From assembly GCA_043228905.1 (NCBI GenBank), contig JBHGNT010000013.1:19096001-19160000 (forward strand): DNA of 64,000 nucleotides. Reading direction: 5' to 3'. Origin of the DNA: Azolla caroliniana (lineage: Eukaryota > Polypodiophyta). The position numbers were made by a program, and so were the translations under genes. This document shows positions 33,804-44,381 of this stretch, piece after piece. The notes beneath the pieces were generated by a model. That model did no database searches. It was not told the origin of the DNA and saw only the letters and a program-made list of their open reading frames with translations. Numbering within the stretch: position 1 is the first letter of the stretch; each line of letters begins with the position of its first letter.

Positions 33804-34973
33804 TATAACACCGAGACATTTGAAACAGGTAATATGTCGCATTTTGAGAACTGTCCATAAAAAATGACACAAATTAGGGCGATTCACAAAAAAGGGTGCC
33901 GCATGTGTAAAGGATTTTAAAAAATGTCCCAAAAATATATTGATTTTTAGCATGTACGAAAATTTAGGTGTTCAAAAAAATGCCTAAATAATGGACATCC
34001 CAAACCCAAAATGACTAACACCAATATTTTTAGAAATTCATGAATCCAAATCTTGATGTACAATACAATATTTATAGTTAGCGTATTAGGACAATCGTTT
34101 TCCAAGTTTATGCCATCATCTTCATACCCATTAGATGAACTAGTAAGAGTTTATGAGGTCTCATCCTCATCATCAATGGCAACTAACGTATTGTCTTCAT
34201 CCAAGTGCAATCCAACCTCATCGAGGTTATGAGTCATGCTTCTTGTTTGTCTTTGTGTTGTGTCTGAAGCCACATTCAAGATCCTCTTTTAGTATCTTCA
34301 TTGTGGTCTGTCGCAAATAACTTGTTTTGGTCAAAGATAAGTCATAGACTAGTATATAAACATTATCCAATGTAAGAGTAGATGTGCTTGATGCATTCTT
34401 TCTTCTTCACTTTTTGGTTATGATATTTAATTATGTACTTTTTATATATGATATTTGATTATGTGAGTTAAACCTTCTACCAAAATCATTAGAATCTAAA
34501 AATTGCCGTAAAGATGTTTTTTCGTTTTTCTTAGATTCTCATAGTAAGCCTTTGATGTCAAACAGAAATCCGATTCATTCCATCTAGATTTGATGCACTA
34601 TGTTGAATTTTATTTTATACACCTAGAATTAAATGTAGTGCATCAGATTCTTGTTGTAAGTCTTGGAATTTTTAAAAAAAATTCCATTAAAAAAATACTC
34701 TTGCATTTTCAACTGAGACATAATGCATTGCATCGAATTCTAGCTATATAGACTAAAATATGATACATTGCATTGGATAGAATATATGTCAAATGATTTT
34801 GTTGACGTGATATTAGTTAGTTATATTTTTCGTTATGTTTTCATAAACCACATACGCATGCGTCGTGCCTTTTTGAAATTATGCTTAAATAAGGCATTTT
34901 TTAACATCTCATTACTTAGATATGAAAAAGAGAATGCGACATATTACTTGTTTCAAATGACCCGGTGTTGTAT
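33804..34973. mobile_element. Terminal-inverted-repeat DNA element, about 1.17 kb
   Basis: The left end (tataacaccgagacatttgaaacaggtaat..., 33804 on) is the imperfect inverse of the right end (...cgacatattacttgtttcaaatgacccggtgttgta, to 34973). About 40 bases pair with few mismatches. It interrupts Copia-2 gag between the codons for G and M. GTAT (33803-33806 and about 34970-34973) may be target duplication or element end, so the superfamily is not settled. Internal minus-strand translation near 34100-34270 gives an acidic stretch (LHLDEDNTLVAIDDEDE) with no clear family. No transposase is visible, so it is non-autonomous. Confidence 0.8.
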
Positions 34974-35133
34974 GTTCAAGATAACCGACTCCAACTATTG
35001 AATGTGGAAGTCGAAGATGAGAGATATGCTAGTGTGCAAAGACCTATGGCTGCAAGTACAGTTCGGAAGTAAAAGGTCAGACAAGATTGATGCATCGACT
35101 TGGGAAGTGTTGCGTCTAAAGGCAGCAACATAC

Positions 35134-35690
35134 TATTGGGATCGCGACCGACAGCAACCGGTTTCTCGTATGTATATTCGGGTGCAAAGAATCGAGTAAG
35201 ATAGTGCACATACAGAAAACAGAAAATGGAGAAAACATAAACAAGGCACAAGAATTTTAACGTGGAAAACCCGAATGGGAAAAATAACGTGGAGTCCACA
35301 AAATCCAAACTAAATCACTAAATCTAGAGGAGGTACACTTAGAAACTCTGAGGCAACAACCTCGAGATCTTCTTCATCCGACAGACAGACGATTACAGAG
35401 TAGACACTCACTAACTCTCACTCTCTCTCATAGTTTCAGAGGCAATGACCTCATCAGTAACTATACATTTATGATTAACTACTCACTTATCTCATAATGA
35501 TTTCCCTAGGAGTATTTATACCAATACAACTTTCTGGGCTATTTACAGATATAGCCCACAAGGGGCACATTAAGACTATTTACAAATATAGCCTCTCTAA
35601 TCGGCTATTAAATCAATTATTTGATTTGTCGATTTTCGATTGTTCGATTTGACTGTTGCTCCTCCCATCCGGAGGGACCTGTTCCCAACA
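35134..35690 (-). mobile_element. Solo LTR of another copia family, TSD CATAC
   Basis: The 557-bp element lies in Copia-2 gag, flanked by CATAC at 35129-35133 and 35691-35695. Its minus-strand ends are TGTTGGGAA...ATCCCAATA, an LTR-type inverted end with one changed base. A TATA box (minus strand, near 35512-35520) and the U5-like gggttttccacgtta (minus strand, near 35260) support an LTR read on the minus strand. No internal region is present, so it is a product of LTR-LTR recombination. Confidence 0.88.
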
Positions 35691-35883
35691 CATACATTAG
35701 GTGTTTTATAGACAGACTCTATACAACAACTTTGATGCTGAGAACAAGGCAAATGTCCTTTGGGAGAAGATCAACATCATGTTCAAGAACAAAAATGCCG
35801 TCAATAGAGTCTCAGTCTTCAGAAAGATCGTGAGACTACGGTATCAGGATGGCTCCAACATGGTGGAGCACTTCAATGCCTTC

Positions 35884-36160
35884 TGTTGAGAATCAAACTC
35901 AACTTCCCAAATAAAGTGCTTTCACAATAGCCAATGGACATTCTAAGCTAGTTTTATAAATAGTTGAAAGGGCAGTTGCCCTAGACTAGTTGGTATTTAA
36001 ACCAACCTTTTGTAACTTAGTTACTGTTGGATGTAATTATGTTTCTCACTAAAACAACTTCTTGTTCTTGTCTCTCTCTCCTCCTCTCTTCACGTCTTAC
36101 GTACTCACACACAATTCACTTCCGTTGCACAACATCACCTACGTCACCCACTTCTTTACA
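35884..36160 (+). repeat. Copia-A 5' LTR
   Basis: The 277-bp LTR reads TGTTGAGAATC...CTTCTTTACA, with a TATA box (TATAAATA, 35955-35962) and a pyrimidine-rich tract (tctctctcctcctctc) near 36070-36090. It is followed at 36161 by a diverged PBS, TGGTATTAGAGT. Confidence 0.87.
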
Positions 36161-36264
36161 TGGTATTAGAGTGTGTGGTGGTCTGATCAAATTCGCTCAA
36201 CTGTGCTATGCTACACACCGACGATCAACAGAATCAGTTAAACAATAGAGGAGAAATCGACACC

Positions 36265-36663
36265 ATGAACACTCAGATGGGAAGCACTCTTCCTACGGAG
36301 AAGCTCGATAGGAAAAACTTCACATCTTGGGAATACATGATGCATCAATACCTTCTCAAACAAGGTTATTGGAACTATATCGAAGTAGCTCACGAAAACC
36401 AACCCAACCTAGCACATGTCGACTACCCAACATGGAAGCAAGTGGCTAGTCGTGTGTTGTATTGCCTTGCATCATGCATTCATGATCACATGCTCGACTA
36501 TATTCAAGAGGCAAAACGCCTAAACAAGCTTGGGGCAATCTCAAGAAGATTTCCGCAGCCAACACGGCTGCATGAAAACTCCAACTCTGATAGGAGTTAA
36601 ACAATATGCAACAGAGGGACATCTTAATCACTAGCTATACCTTGAAGATCAAGGAGTTGTGTG
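36265..36663 (+). pseudogene. Copia-A gag, N-terminal part
   Basis: It starts MNTQMGSTLPTEKLDRKNF, then YMMHQYLLKQGYWNYIEVAH, YPTWKQVASRVLYCLASC, and after a frameshift the KLGAISRR region that should read as AWGNLKK. A stop occurs at 36598-36600. This is the capsid domain seen also at the start of Copia-5 gag (HQYLLGHGYWSYVEGAN). It is cut by Copia-4 at 36663. Confidence 0.85.
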
Positions 36664-36748
36664 TGTTGTAGACGAGGTCGTCTATGCGGAAGATCAAGAA
36701 GCATTCGATTGCTGTTGAGTACCTGCGTATAACAGAATCATAGATCGT

Positions 36749-36787
<39 letters not shown>

Positions 36788-36958
36788 CACAAAAGACTTT
36801 CTTATTCAACAAAGCAATAATACAACACCCAACCTTACAAAAAGGTTACAAGGTCACTATATATAGTGACCGACTTAGGGCAACTACCCTTTATGCTAAT
36901 TACACAAATGGTCTAAAGGGATAGTGTGAATACGTCCATTATACACTTGTATTCGACA
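36664..36958 (-). repeat. Copia-4 3' LTR
   Basis: The 295-bp LTR has minus-strand ends TGTCGAATAC...CTACAACA. A 20-bp perfect palindrome at 36852-36871 (ggtcactatatatagtgacc) contains the TATA sequence. (GA)n (CT in the sense direction) lies at 36752-36784, about 70 bases downstream of the TATA. Confidence 0.94.
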
Positions 36959-37151
36959 CTCCCCCGTAATGGGCGTATACATGGGTTATCTAAGATTACA
37001 GGTATAGACTTAGGTTCTCGGACATATCAGCTTTGTTCGAGTCGGCAGGGTCCGAAGGCAGAAGACCGAACTGGTCGGGTCGGAACAGTTGAAGCCGATC
37101 ATTAAGGAACTGATGTCGGTTGTCGGGAACCATCCTGCGCTGTGTCCGGCT

Positions 37152-40100
37152 CTAACCGGACTGGTTTGTCGTTACGCCCATCTGATGCCGAAGAGACCGA
37201 AAGCGGTCTGCCGAAAGACACTTGGTCATTCCATCTGCGACATTGTCGGTTGTGGATATTTTCTCTAGACCGATTTTCCCTGAGATGACGCAGTCCCGAA
37301 CGAAGTGATATTGAACGTCGATATGTTTGGAGGCGTTGTGGTGAACCGGATTTTTCGACAAGGCAACAGCACCTTGACTGTCGCTATAGACAACTGGGGC
37401 CGAGTCATGATCGACTTGCCGAAACGTGTGCGCCAGCCGACCGAGCCATAAGGCTTCTTTTGCTGCGTCGGACGCAGCTACATATTCTGCTTCGGTCGTT
37501 GAGGTCGCTGTGCACTCCTGAAGTTTCGACTTCCACGAAATTGCTCCATTGCCGAATTTGAAGCAGTATCCGGTTGTTGATTTCCGACTGTCTATACAGC
37601 CGGCGAAGTCCGAGTCGGTGTAACCGACTACGCCTGAGGTTCGGTTCGGACCGAAAAGAATGCCATGGTCTTTTGTGCCAGCCAGATATTTGAACACATG
37701 CTTGACTGCGTTCCAATGCGATCGGCCAGGATTGTGCATAAATCTGCTAACGACTCCTACGGCATGAGAAATATCAGGCCGTGTCGCGACCATCAGGTAC
37801 ATAAGGGAGCCGACTGCCGGTGCATACGGTACCGACTTCATATCTTCCCCCTCCGGGCCGGATGTCGGGCAGTCTCGCTGAGAGAGCCGAAGATTCATTG
37901 GGAGCGGGGTTGAAGCAGATTTGGCTGATTGCATGTTGAAGCGTTCCAAGACACGTCCGATATAGTCGTTCTGAGACAAAAAAAGATGTCGTTTGTCGCG
38001 ATGCCGACTAATCTTCATGCCGAGTATGTGTCGTGCCGGACCGAGGTCCTTCATGGCAAACTTCAACCGCAGTTGCCGAATGAGATCGGCAAGTTCGCCC
38101 GCGTGGCGTCCAGAAATTAGCATGTCGTCCACGTAAATGATGAGGAAGATGGGTGATCCATCTTGAGCTGTGTTGGTGAAGAGACAATGGTCCTCATCGC
38201 TTTTGGAGAAGCCGATCGATTGGATGAAGTCGTCGAACTTCTTGTACCATTGTCGCGGTGCCTGTTTGAGGCCGTATAGACTCTTCCTGAGTCGGCAGAC
38301 TAGATGTTCTTGGCCAGGTGCCACGAAGCCTTTTGGCTGCTCCATATAAATTTCCTCCTCGAGATCACCATGGAGGAAGGCTGTTTTGACATCTAGCTGA
38401 ATCAGCTCCAAGTTGTCGGCTGCCACTACGCCGAGTAGAAAACGAAGGGTTGTCATTTTCACCACTGGTGAAAAAATCTCGTCGAAGTCGACGCCATATT
38501 CTTGTCGGAAGCCCTTCGCAACTAATCTGGCCTTGTACTTTGGGGTGGTCGAATCAGACGTCTCTTTTAGTCGATAAACCCACTTGCAAGGAAGAGCACG
38601 TCGGTTCCTAGGTAATTCGACCAGATCCCAAGTCTTGTTTGCCCGAATGGAGTGCATTTCCGACTCCATCGCCAGATGCCAGGTGGCGGAATCGACAGAT
38701 GTCGATGCTTCTTCGTAAGACGTCGGTTCGCCGGCGTCGGTGAAGAAAATTCCAGGAGAATACCTCTCCGGAGGTTGCGACAGTCTCTCGGATCGTCGAG
38801 GTATGATTGGATTGGTCGCATCGGGTATCGAGGTCGGATGGTCCAAAAGCGGATTGTTCTGCTGTGCCGAGTCGGAGTTGTCCGAGTCGGTAGTGTAAGG
38901 TTCAGCTACCCGTGAAGCTGACCGTGTGTTGAGAGCGGGGCCTTCTTGAAGGGTCGGCACATCGGAAAATGTTACCCTTCGGACTTCGATCGGTTTTTCG
39001 ACTGATGGATTCATAGCCGACTCGTTGAACACAACGTCCGAACTTCGGACGATTTGTCTGCGTTCGGGATCCCAGAGTCGGTATCCCATTTCGCCGTTGG
39101 ATCCATATCCGAGGAAAATGCATTTCCTGGACCGAGGTGCAAGTTTTCGGCGATCATCTTTCGGAATAAGGGCGTACGCCTCGCATCCGAAGATCCTCAG
39201 CTTGTCGTAATTCGGCTTACTGCCGATCCATAGTTCCTGAGGAATTTGAAGTCCTAGAGGTCTACTTGGCGACATATTGATTATGTGTACTGCCGTGAGT
39301 AGAGCCTCTGCCCAGAAGCCATCCGACAGTCCGGAGTGTTGGAGCATGGAAACTATCCTTTCTTGGATTGTCCGATTCATTCGTTCGGCAATCCCGTTTT
39401 GCTCCGGGCTGTGTGGTGCCGTAAATTCACGTCGGATGCCGCGTTGTCGGCAGAATTTGACGAATTCTTCGGATTTGAACTCTCCCCCATTGTCTGTCCG
39501 AAGGCATTTCAGCTTTCGGTCGGTTTGATTTTCTACCATAGCGAGCCAATCGGTGAAGATCGAGAAGACACGATCTTTGGTGCGAATTGGATAAGCCCAC
39601 ACCTTTCGAGTCGAATCGTCAATAAAACTGACGAAGTAAGAGGCACCGCCTAGAGACTGATGCAGCATTGGGCCACAGACGTCCGAATGGACTAAATCAA
39701 GAGGTCTCGTTTCTCTTGGTGCTGATGTCGGGTGTGATGCGGCTGCTTGTTTGCCATACTGGCAATGCTCGCAGAATTGATGGTCGGAGAAGGAGAGTTT
39801 GGGGATGTATCCGGCTCTAGATAGATGCGTAATGCCGGCCTTGCTGAGGTGTCCTAATCTTCTATGCCATAGTGATGACACAGGAATATCCACCAAAAAC
39901 AGGTTACCCTCTCTGAGCGTAACATGTAACGGATACAGTGAGTGTATCTTGGGTCCTCTAGCAAGCAGGAGGTTCCCCCTGTGGAGTGTCCACCCTCCCG
40001 AAGAAAAACCGGCACGAATGCCGTCTTCATCTAGTTGTCCGACTGAGATCAATGGCCTTGAGAGCTCGGGTACATGTCGGACATTGTGGAGTACAAGTGT

Positions 40101-41168
40101 AGAGCCCCCTGCAAGGTTGAGCTCTACTGTGCCGATTCCGATGATGTCACAGTGTTGTGAGTTGCCGACTCGAACTGAGTCGGAGTGACGGATCGTATAT
40201 TGCCGAAATTGGGATCGATGAGGAGTCACGTGAAATGACGCGCCCGAATCTAAGAGCCATGTGCTCGACTCTTCAGTCGTGAGTAGAACTTCTGATCCGA
40301 CTGGATTTTCGATTGATAATATATTCGGGTCGTCTGGTAGCACATCAGCTGAGAAGCTGACGTAATTGATCTCCTCATGCCGGCCACTCTTCTTGTTGTT
40401 CTTGTTCTTGAGTGCGCGGCAGTCGGCTTTGATGTGTCCGGGTTTCTTGCAATAGTTGCAGATTCGGTTATCCCGTGACTGGTTCCGTCTTCGCTGATTG
40501 TTCGGCGGCCGTGAGGAATCTCTTCCTCGTATGTTCGATCGGTCTGTCGAACCTTGTACTACATAAGCGTCGTCTGTTGAGTCTTTGGCGAAAGACTTTC
40601 TCCGAGCTGCTTCGGTCAGGATTGCGCTCGTGACTTCGGAGTATTTAACAGCCGTGGTTGACGCGTTGCACACGGTTGTGACGAAAGTTTCCCATGATGA
40701 GGGAAGGCTACTCATGAGTATCATTGCTCTGAGTTCATCCTCGATTGCCGTCCCCTGTGACGAGATTTGGGAGCTTATGCTTTCGTACTCATTGAGGTGT
40801 GCTTGAACCGAGTCAGATTCTTTCATCCGCAAGTTGTAGAGGCGCCGGATCAGAAACATCTTTGTTGCGGCGACCTTCTTTTCGTAAGTGTCCGACAGTG
40901 TTTTCCACAGTTCGAATGCTGTCGTACACGATTGCACCGTAAAGTATACCGATTCCGATAGGTGCATCCGAATCGTGGCGCGGACGATTCTGTCCAGCTT
41001 CTGCCACTCAATTGGTTTGTATCCTTCTGGAGGTTCTTCATTTTCGATGGGATCGATTTGCCCCTTGACTATGAGATAGTCCTGCATTTGTTCCTTCCAG
41101 AAGTTGAAGTTCGATCCATCGAACTTGCGTAGACTCATTTCTGACGAGCCGGATGTTGATGCCATCAA
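37152..41168 (-). CDS. Copia-4 gag-pol polyprotein, uninterrupted
   Basis: 1338 codons. In order: gag capsid (MSLRKFDGSNFNFWKEQMQD, about 10-200), CCHC zinc knuckle CNYCKKPGHIKADC (about 237-250), aspartic protease WLLDSGASFHVT (about 303-314), integrase zinc module (HRRLGHLS...CEHCQYGK, about 435-475), integrase core aspartates in HSDVCGPM and RTDNGGEF with glutamate in NGIAERMN (about 490-595), and reverse transcriptase from WHLAMESEMHSI, with QLDVKTAFLHGDLEEE and YVDDMLISG near 1015. RNase H has TDSDFAGC and TEAEYVAAS (about 1180-1230), ending HIDVQYHFVRD and VADGMTKCLS. No stop or frameshift. It is one long frame without a gag/pol boundary signal that I can see. The product would act in cytoplasmic particles. 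Confidence 0.96.
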   Translation of the reverse strand: MMASTSGSSEMSLRKFDGSNFNFWKEQMQDYLIVKGQIDPIENEEPPEGYKPIEWQKLDRIVRATIRMHLSESVYFTVQSCTTAFELWKTLSDTYEKKVAATKMFLIRRLYNLRMKESDSVQAHLNEYESISSQISSQGTAIEDELRAMILMSSLPSSWETFVTTVCNASTTAVKYSEVTSAILTEAARRKSFAKDSTDDAYVVQGSTDRSNIRGRDSSRPPNNQRRRNQSRDNRICNYCKKPGHIKADCRALKNKNNKKSGRHEEINYVSFSADVLPDDPNILSIENPVGSEVLLTTEESSTWLLDSGASFHVTPHRSQFRQYTIRHSDSVRVGNSQHCDIIGIGTVELNLAGGSTLVLHNVRHVPELSRPLISVGQLDEDGIRAGFSSGGWTLHRGNLLLARGPKIHSLYPLHVTLREGNLFLVDIPVSSLWHRRLGHLSKAGITHLSRAGYIPKLSFSDHQFCEHCQYGKQAAASHPTSAPRETRPLDLVHSDVCGPMLHQSLGGASYFVSFIDDSTRKVWAYPIRTKDRVFSIFTDWLAMVENQTDRKLKCLRTDNGGEFKSEEFVKFCRQRGIRREFTAPHSPEQNGIAERMNRTIQERIVSMLQHSGLSDGFWAEALLTAVHIINMSPSRPLGLQIPQELWIGSKPNYDKLRIFGCEAYALIPKDDRRKLAPRSRKCIFLGYGSNGEMGYRLWDPERRQIVRSSDVVFNESAMNPSVEKPIEVRRVTFSDVPTLQEGPALNTRSASRVAEPYTTDSDNSDSAQQNNPLLDHPTSIPDATNPIIPRRSERLSQPPERYSPGIFFTDAGEPTSYEEASTSVDSATWHLAMESEMHSIRANKTWDLVELPRNRRALPCKWVYRLKETSDSTTPKYKARLVAKGFRQEYGVDFDEIFSPVVKMTTLRFLLGVVAADNLELIQLDVKTAFLHGDLEEEIYMEQPKGFVAPGQEHLVCRLRKSLYGLKQAPRQWYKKFDDFIQSIGFSKSDEDHCLFTNTAQDGSPIFLIIYVDDMLISGRHAGELADLIRQLRLKFAMKDLGPARHILGMKISRHRDKRHLFLSQNDYIGRVLERFNMQSAKSASTPLPMNLRLSQRDCPTSGPEGEDMKSVPYAPAVGSLMYLMVATRPDISHAVGVVSRFMHNPGRSHWNAVKHVFKYLAGTKDHGILFGPNRTSGVVGYTDSDFAGCIDSRKSTTGYCFKFGNGAISWKSKLQECTATSTTEAEYVAASDAAKEALWLGRLAHTFRQVDHDSAPVVYSDSQGAVALSKNPVHHNASKHIDVQYHFVRDCVISGKIGLEKISTTDNVADGMTKCLSADRFRSLRHQMGVTTNQSG

Positions 41169-41826
41169 ATTTGGTTTCGGTTGACGGAGCTCGGTTCGGA
41201 GTTGACTACGAACCTTGTTGGAGTGCAGCCGGTTGGCTCACCCGATATCGTTCTAGTCGGATTTGAACCCGAGTCGGTTCGGCTTCGGAACTTGCTCGAA
41301 TTGACTCCGGTAGCTTGAGGGACAGAACCGACTGGTCTTCCCGAATGTTGCCGAGTCGGAGTGAGCCCGGTTCGCTTCGGATATATATGCCGAATACCGA
41401 TTATTGAAACCGATTATCTGGACCGATTCTGCTTCGGTTGACTGCAGCAACGAGAGAGACGGATCCAACTGATCCTCCCGAATGTCGATCAGCCAGATGA
41501 AGCACGAATTTGGGGTTGTTGTCTTAAGACCGATCTGCACCGAGTGGTTACAATGAGCGGCGTTTGATTACCTCTTCGGATGCCGTTTAACCGGGTGGAG
41601 CACGATCGTGTCAATGTTGCACAAGGGGATTTCACCTCGAGCGGTTACGATCACAAGGGACAGAGTACAACCTGCTGGCTTACTCCAAGCGAAGATGATC
41701 TAACGCGATGAGATGCAAGCCTCGTTTCTCTTCTTCTTCTCTCTTCTTCGAATGACGCAGGAAACCGAATGCTGTGCAGGCTGAGACGACGGCCGACAGC
41801 AGATTGAAGGACCGACTACTGTGCAG

Positions 41827-41838
41827 GCTCTGATACCA
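41827..41838 (-). promoter_or_regulatory. Copia-4 primer binding site
   Basis: The minus strand reads TGGTATCAGAGC exactly, two bases after the 5' LTR. It matches the initiator-Met tRNA 3' end. Confidence 0.95.
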
Positions 41839-41840
41839 GA

Positions 41841-41927
41841 TGTTGTAGACGAGGTCGTCTATGCGGAAGATCAAGAAGCATTCGATTGCTGTTGAGTACC
41901 TGCGTATAACAGAATCATAGATCGTGC

Positions 41928-41972
<45 letters not shown>

Positions 41973-42143
41973 CACAAAAGACTTTCTTATTCAACAAAGC
42001 AATAATACAACACCCAACCTTACAAAAAGGTTACAAGGTCACTATATATAGTGACCGACTTAGGGCAACTACCCTTTATGCTAATTACACAAATGGCCTA
42101 AAGGGATAGTGTGAATACGTCCATTATACACTTGTATTCGACA
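41841..42143 (-). repeat. Copia-4 5' LTR
   Basis: 303 bp. It differs from the left LTR only by T for C beside the repeat (gtgcata), C for T in ggcctaaag, and a longer (GA)n (41930-41969). The palindromic TATA region is at 42037-42056. An untranslated leader of about 670 bases runs from here to the gag start at 41168. Confidence 0.94.
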
Positions 42144-43864
42144 GTGTGATGCCCTTGGATCGATCAATGTCGTCATTGACGAGGATGAAATGGTGCAAAT
42201 ATGCCTCAATGGCCTAGCACCATGATTCGCCGCCATCAGATCCTCCCTCCTTTTTGGACCTTCAATCAATACCGTTGGTTGAAGAAAGTCATGCCCGACA
42301 AAGGATCAATGCACTCGATGGTTAGATGCTCTATTCCCAATCGGATGATGGAAGAGGATTTGGCCAAGGAAATAGAGGCTGATTTGGTCGAGACCGATAT
42401 TGTCAGCTGACCTGAGAACGCAATTCCCATCATTGCCAAGAGGCTAGAAACACTCCTAGGGAGTTCGGCAAAAAGGGGAGCCATCCTGCCGGACCGAGCC
42501 ACCAAAACAGCCCGATCGAATGCGGGTATTGAGGAAAACTCGACCACTACGAAGAGGAGTTTCGAAAGAAGAAACGAGAGTCGGCTTTGACTAGCCGACA
42601 ACTCACAAACTATGCCATGAATTCCAATTATGATGATCATGGAGGGATGTTCGTAATGAGGCATAAAGCGCATTCGATGTCGACACAGGGTGCGATTAGT
42701 ACCGCTCCCCCAGACGATGTATGGTTTGTAGACTCTGGAGCGTCCAATCACATGATGTCTCATGAAGATCGGTTTGGAGAGTTGAGAAAGCCCGATCAAC
42801 CTGGCTATGTCGAAACTGGAGATGACACAACTCACCCGATTCGGCATATCGGAAATGTCCCATTTGGGAACGACGACAAACAAACCTACCTAAAGAACGT
42901 CCTGCATGTTCCAACCATCACGAAAAATCTGGTCTCAATTGGCCAGGATGTTGAACAAGGCATGCAAGTATGATTCAATAATGATGGGTGCTTTATTGAA
43001 AAAGAAGGCCAACTAGTAGCTCACGGTCGAAGAGAAGGCTGGATGTTCATCCTCGAATCAAATGAGGTGAAGTCGGCTTTGTTCGCAAAAGGCCCCAAAG
43101 TCGAAACAGACTTGAAATTGTGGCACAAACGAATTGGCCACATCAACCTCCAGAAGCTCAAAGGCATGTAGTCGAAAGGAGTCGTGATCGGACTCCCGAA
43201 TTTTACGAAAAAGGAGATGGTAGGTGTATGTAAAGCGTGTTAGTTTGGCAAATAACACTGACAACTGTTCCCGAAAGAGAGGAACGTGAGCAAAGGGATC
43301 CTGGATGTAGTACATTCAGATGTATGGGGATCGACACAAACAACCACATTCGGCGGATGCCGATATTATGTCACGTTCATCGACGACTTCTCCATACACA
43401 CCTGAATCTACCCTATGCGGCAGAAGAGCAAAGTGTTTGAACACTTCCAAAAATTCAAAAATGGAGTCGAAAAGGAAACAGGTCGGCATGTCCAATGCCT
43501 TCGATCAGACAGAGGCAAGGAGTACTTCTCGGAGGAATTTACAACTTATCTCCGAAAGGAAGGAATTCGACAAGAGTTCTCGTGCCGGCACACCCCTGAG
43601 CAAAATGGAGTAGTCGAACGGAAGAATCGGCACATAGTACAGGTGGCAAGGGCAATGATGAACGAAAAGAACCAGTCGAAGTCATACTGGGGCAGAAGCG
43701 GCTAACACAGTTGTTCACCTTATGAATAGGTGTACAACCTCGGGGGTACACGATGTAACCCCAAATGAGATGTTCTTCGGAAAGAAGCTAGATTTATCCC
43801 ACGTTCGGATATTCGGTTCAATTGCATATGTACACATACCGACGAGAAGCGACAAAAGCTTTCT
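42144..43864 (+). pseudogene. Copia-A gag end, protease and integrase (broken)
   Basis: After the Copia-4 insertion come gag (DEDEMVQICLNGLAP, then stops), a decayed zinc-knuckle region, protease FVDSGASNHMMSHEDRF (42716-42770) and NVLHVPTITKNLVSIGQ. The integrase zinc module LWHKRIGHINLQKL follows, then core CLRSDRGKEYFSEEF and NGVVERKNRHI (43415-43705). The C-terminal FGSIAYVHI and KRQKLS are read with a frameshift near 43840. Many stops. Homology ends near 43864. Confidence 0.85.
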
Positions 43865-43956
43865 CGATTAGGATTTTCCACATAAACATTCAGTGTCATC
43901 TTTGTTGTCTGTGTAAAGTTGCATTGCTTATTTCTGCGTATTTCCTCCATTGTGAG

Positions 43957-43996
43957 TGTAAACGTAAGTGTTTGCGGAAGCGTAAAACAGAGAACA

Positions 43997-44043
<47 letters not shown>

Positions 44044-44381
44044 CAGAGAGAGCAGAACACAATTTCAAAATTATATTAAGACTCTGTATACACACTGTGC
44101 TAAGTAGCACTATTTATACAAGTCCTCTTGGGACTGACAGAAGTACCATGTACTTCAATGCTCACACGAGCATCTAACACTTACTACGAGACTATAGCTA
44201 CCTAGTAGTCTATCCTATACTAGGCTTCCGATTGGACTTCCGGTTACGGATTGCACCCGGCCTCCACTGCTTGCCGGTTCGGTTGCTCACCGTCATACCG
44301 ATCCATTTCGCCCGATCCGTCTCGCTTACCGGCTCCGGCTTATTCAGCCGATCCGGCTCCGGTTGAGCTTGCCGCTCAACA
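43957..44381 (-). repeat. Copia-5 3' LTR
   Basis: 425 bp. The TATA box (TATAAATA, minus strand) is at 44111-44118. (GA)n is at 44000-44035, that is (CT)n about 75-110 bases downstream of the TATA in the sense direction. The first six bases, TGTTGA, supply the last codon and stop of the tail frame. Confidence 0.94.

Larger units (their letters stand above)
33784..35883 (+). pseudogene. Copia-2 gag, split by two insertions
   Basis: The pieces in order are 33784-33803 (MEDSFG), 34974-35133 (MFKITDSNY, MWKSKMRDMLVCKDLW, KIDASTWEVLRLKAATYY) and 35696-35883 (IRC, LYNNFDAENKANVLWEKINI, VRLRYQDGSNMVEHFNAF). Read together they follow Copia-B gag (49987-50360) segment by segment, which fixes the insertion points of the TIR element and of the solo LTR. 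The rest of Copia-2 is missing after Copia-A's LTR at 35884. Confidence 0.85.
36664..42143 (-). mobile_element. Copia-4: complete, young Ty1/copia retrotransposon
   Basis: The 5480-bp element has TSD GTGTG at 36659-36663 and 42144-42148. LTRs lie at 36664-36958 and 41841-42143, PBS at 41827-41838, and one open gag-pol frame at 37152-41168. A polypurine tract (minus strand, ggggga) lies beside the left LTR at 36959-36966. The LTRs differ, by eye, at two substitutions plus (GA)n length. Every catalytic motif is present. It looks capable of autonomous movement and is the youngest structure in the nest. Confidence 0.96.
35884..43864 (+). mobile_element. Copia-A: truncated plus-strand copia, split by Copia-4
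   Basis: Composed of LTR 35884-36160, PBS, gag to 36663, then (after Copia-4) gag, protease and integrase at 42144-43864. Reading resumes exactly across Copia-4: KIKELC before and CDALGSINVVIDEDEMVQI after, as in SLASINVTVEEDEMVQV of Copia-5. RT, RNase H and the 3' LTR are absent; the sequence changes to Copia-B U5 near 43864. It is of the same family group as Copia-1 and Copia-5 but in the opposite direction. Confidence 0.87.
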
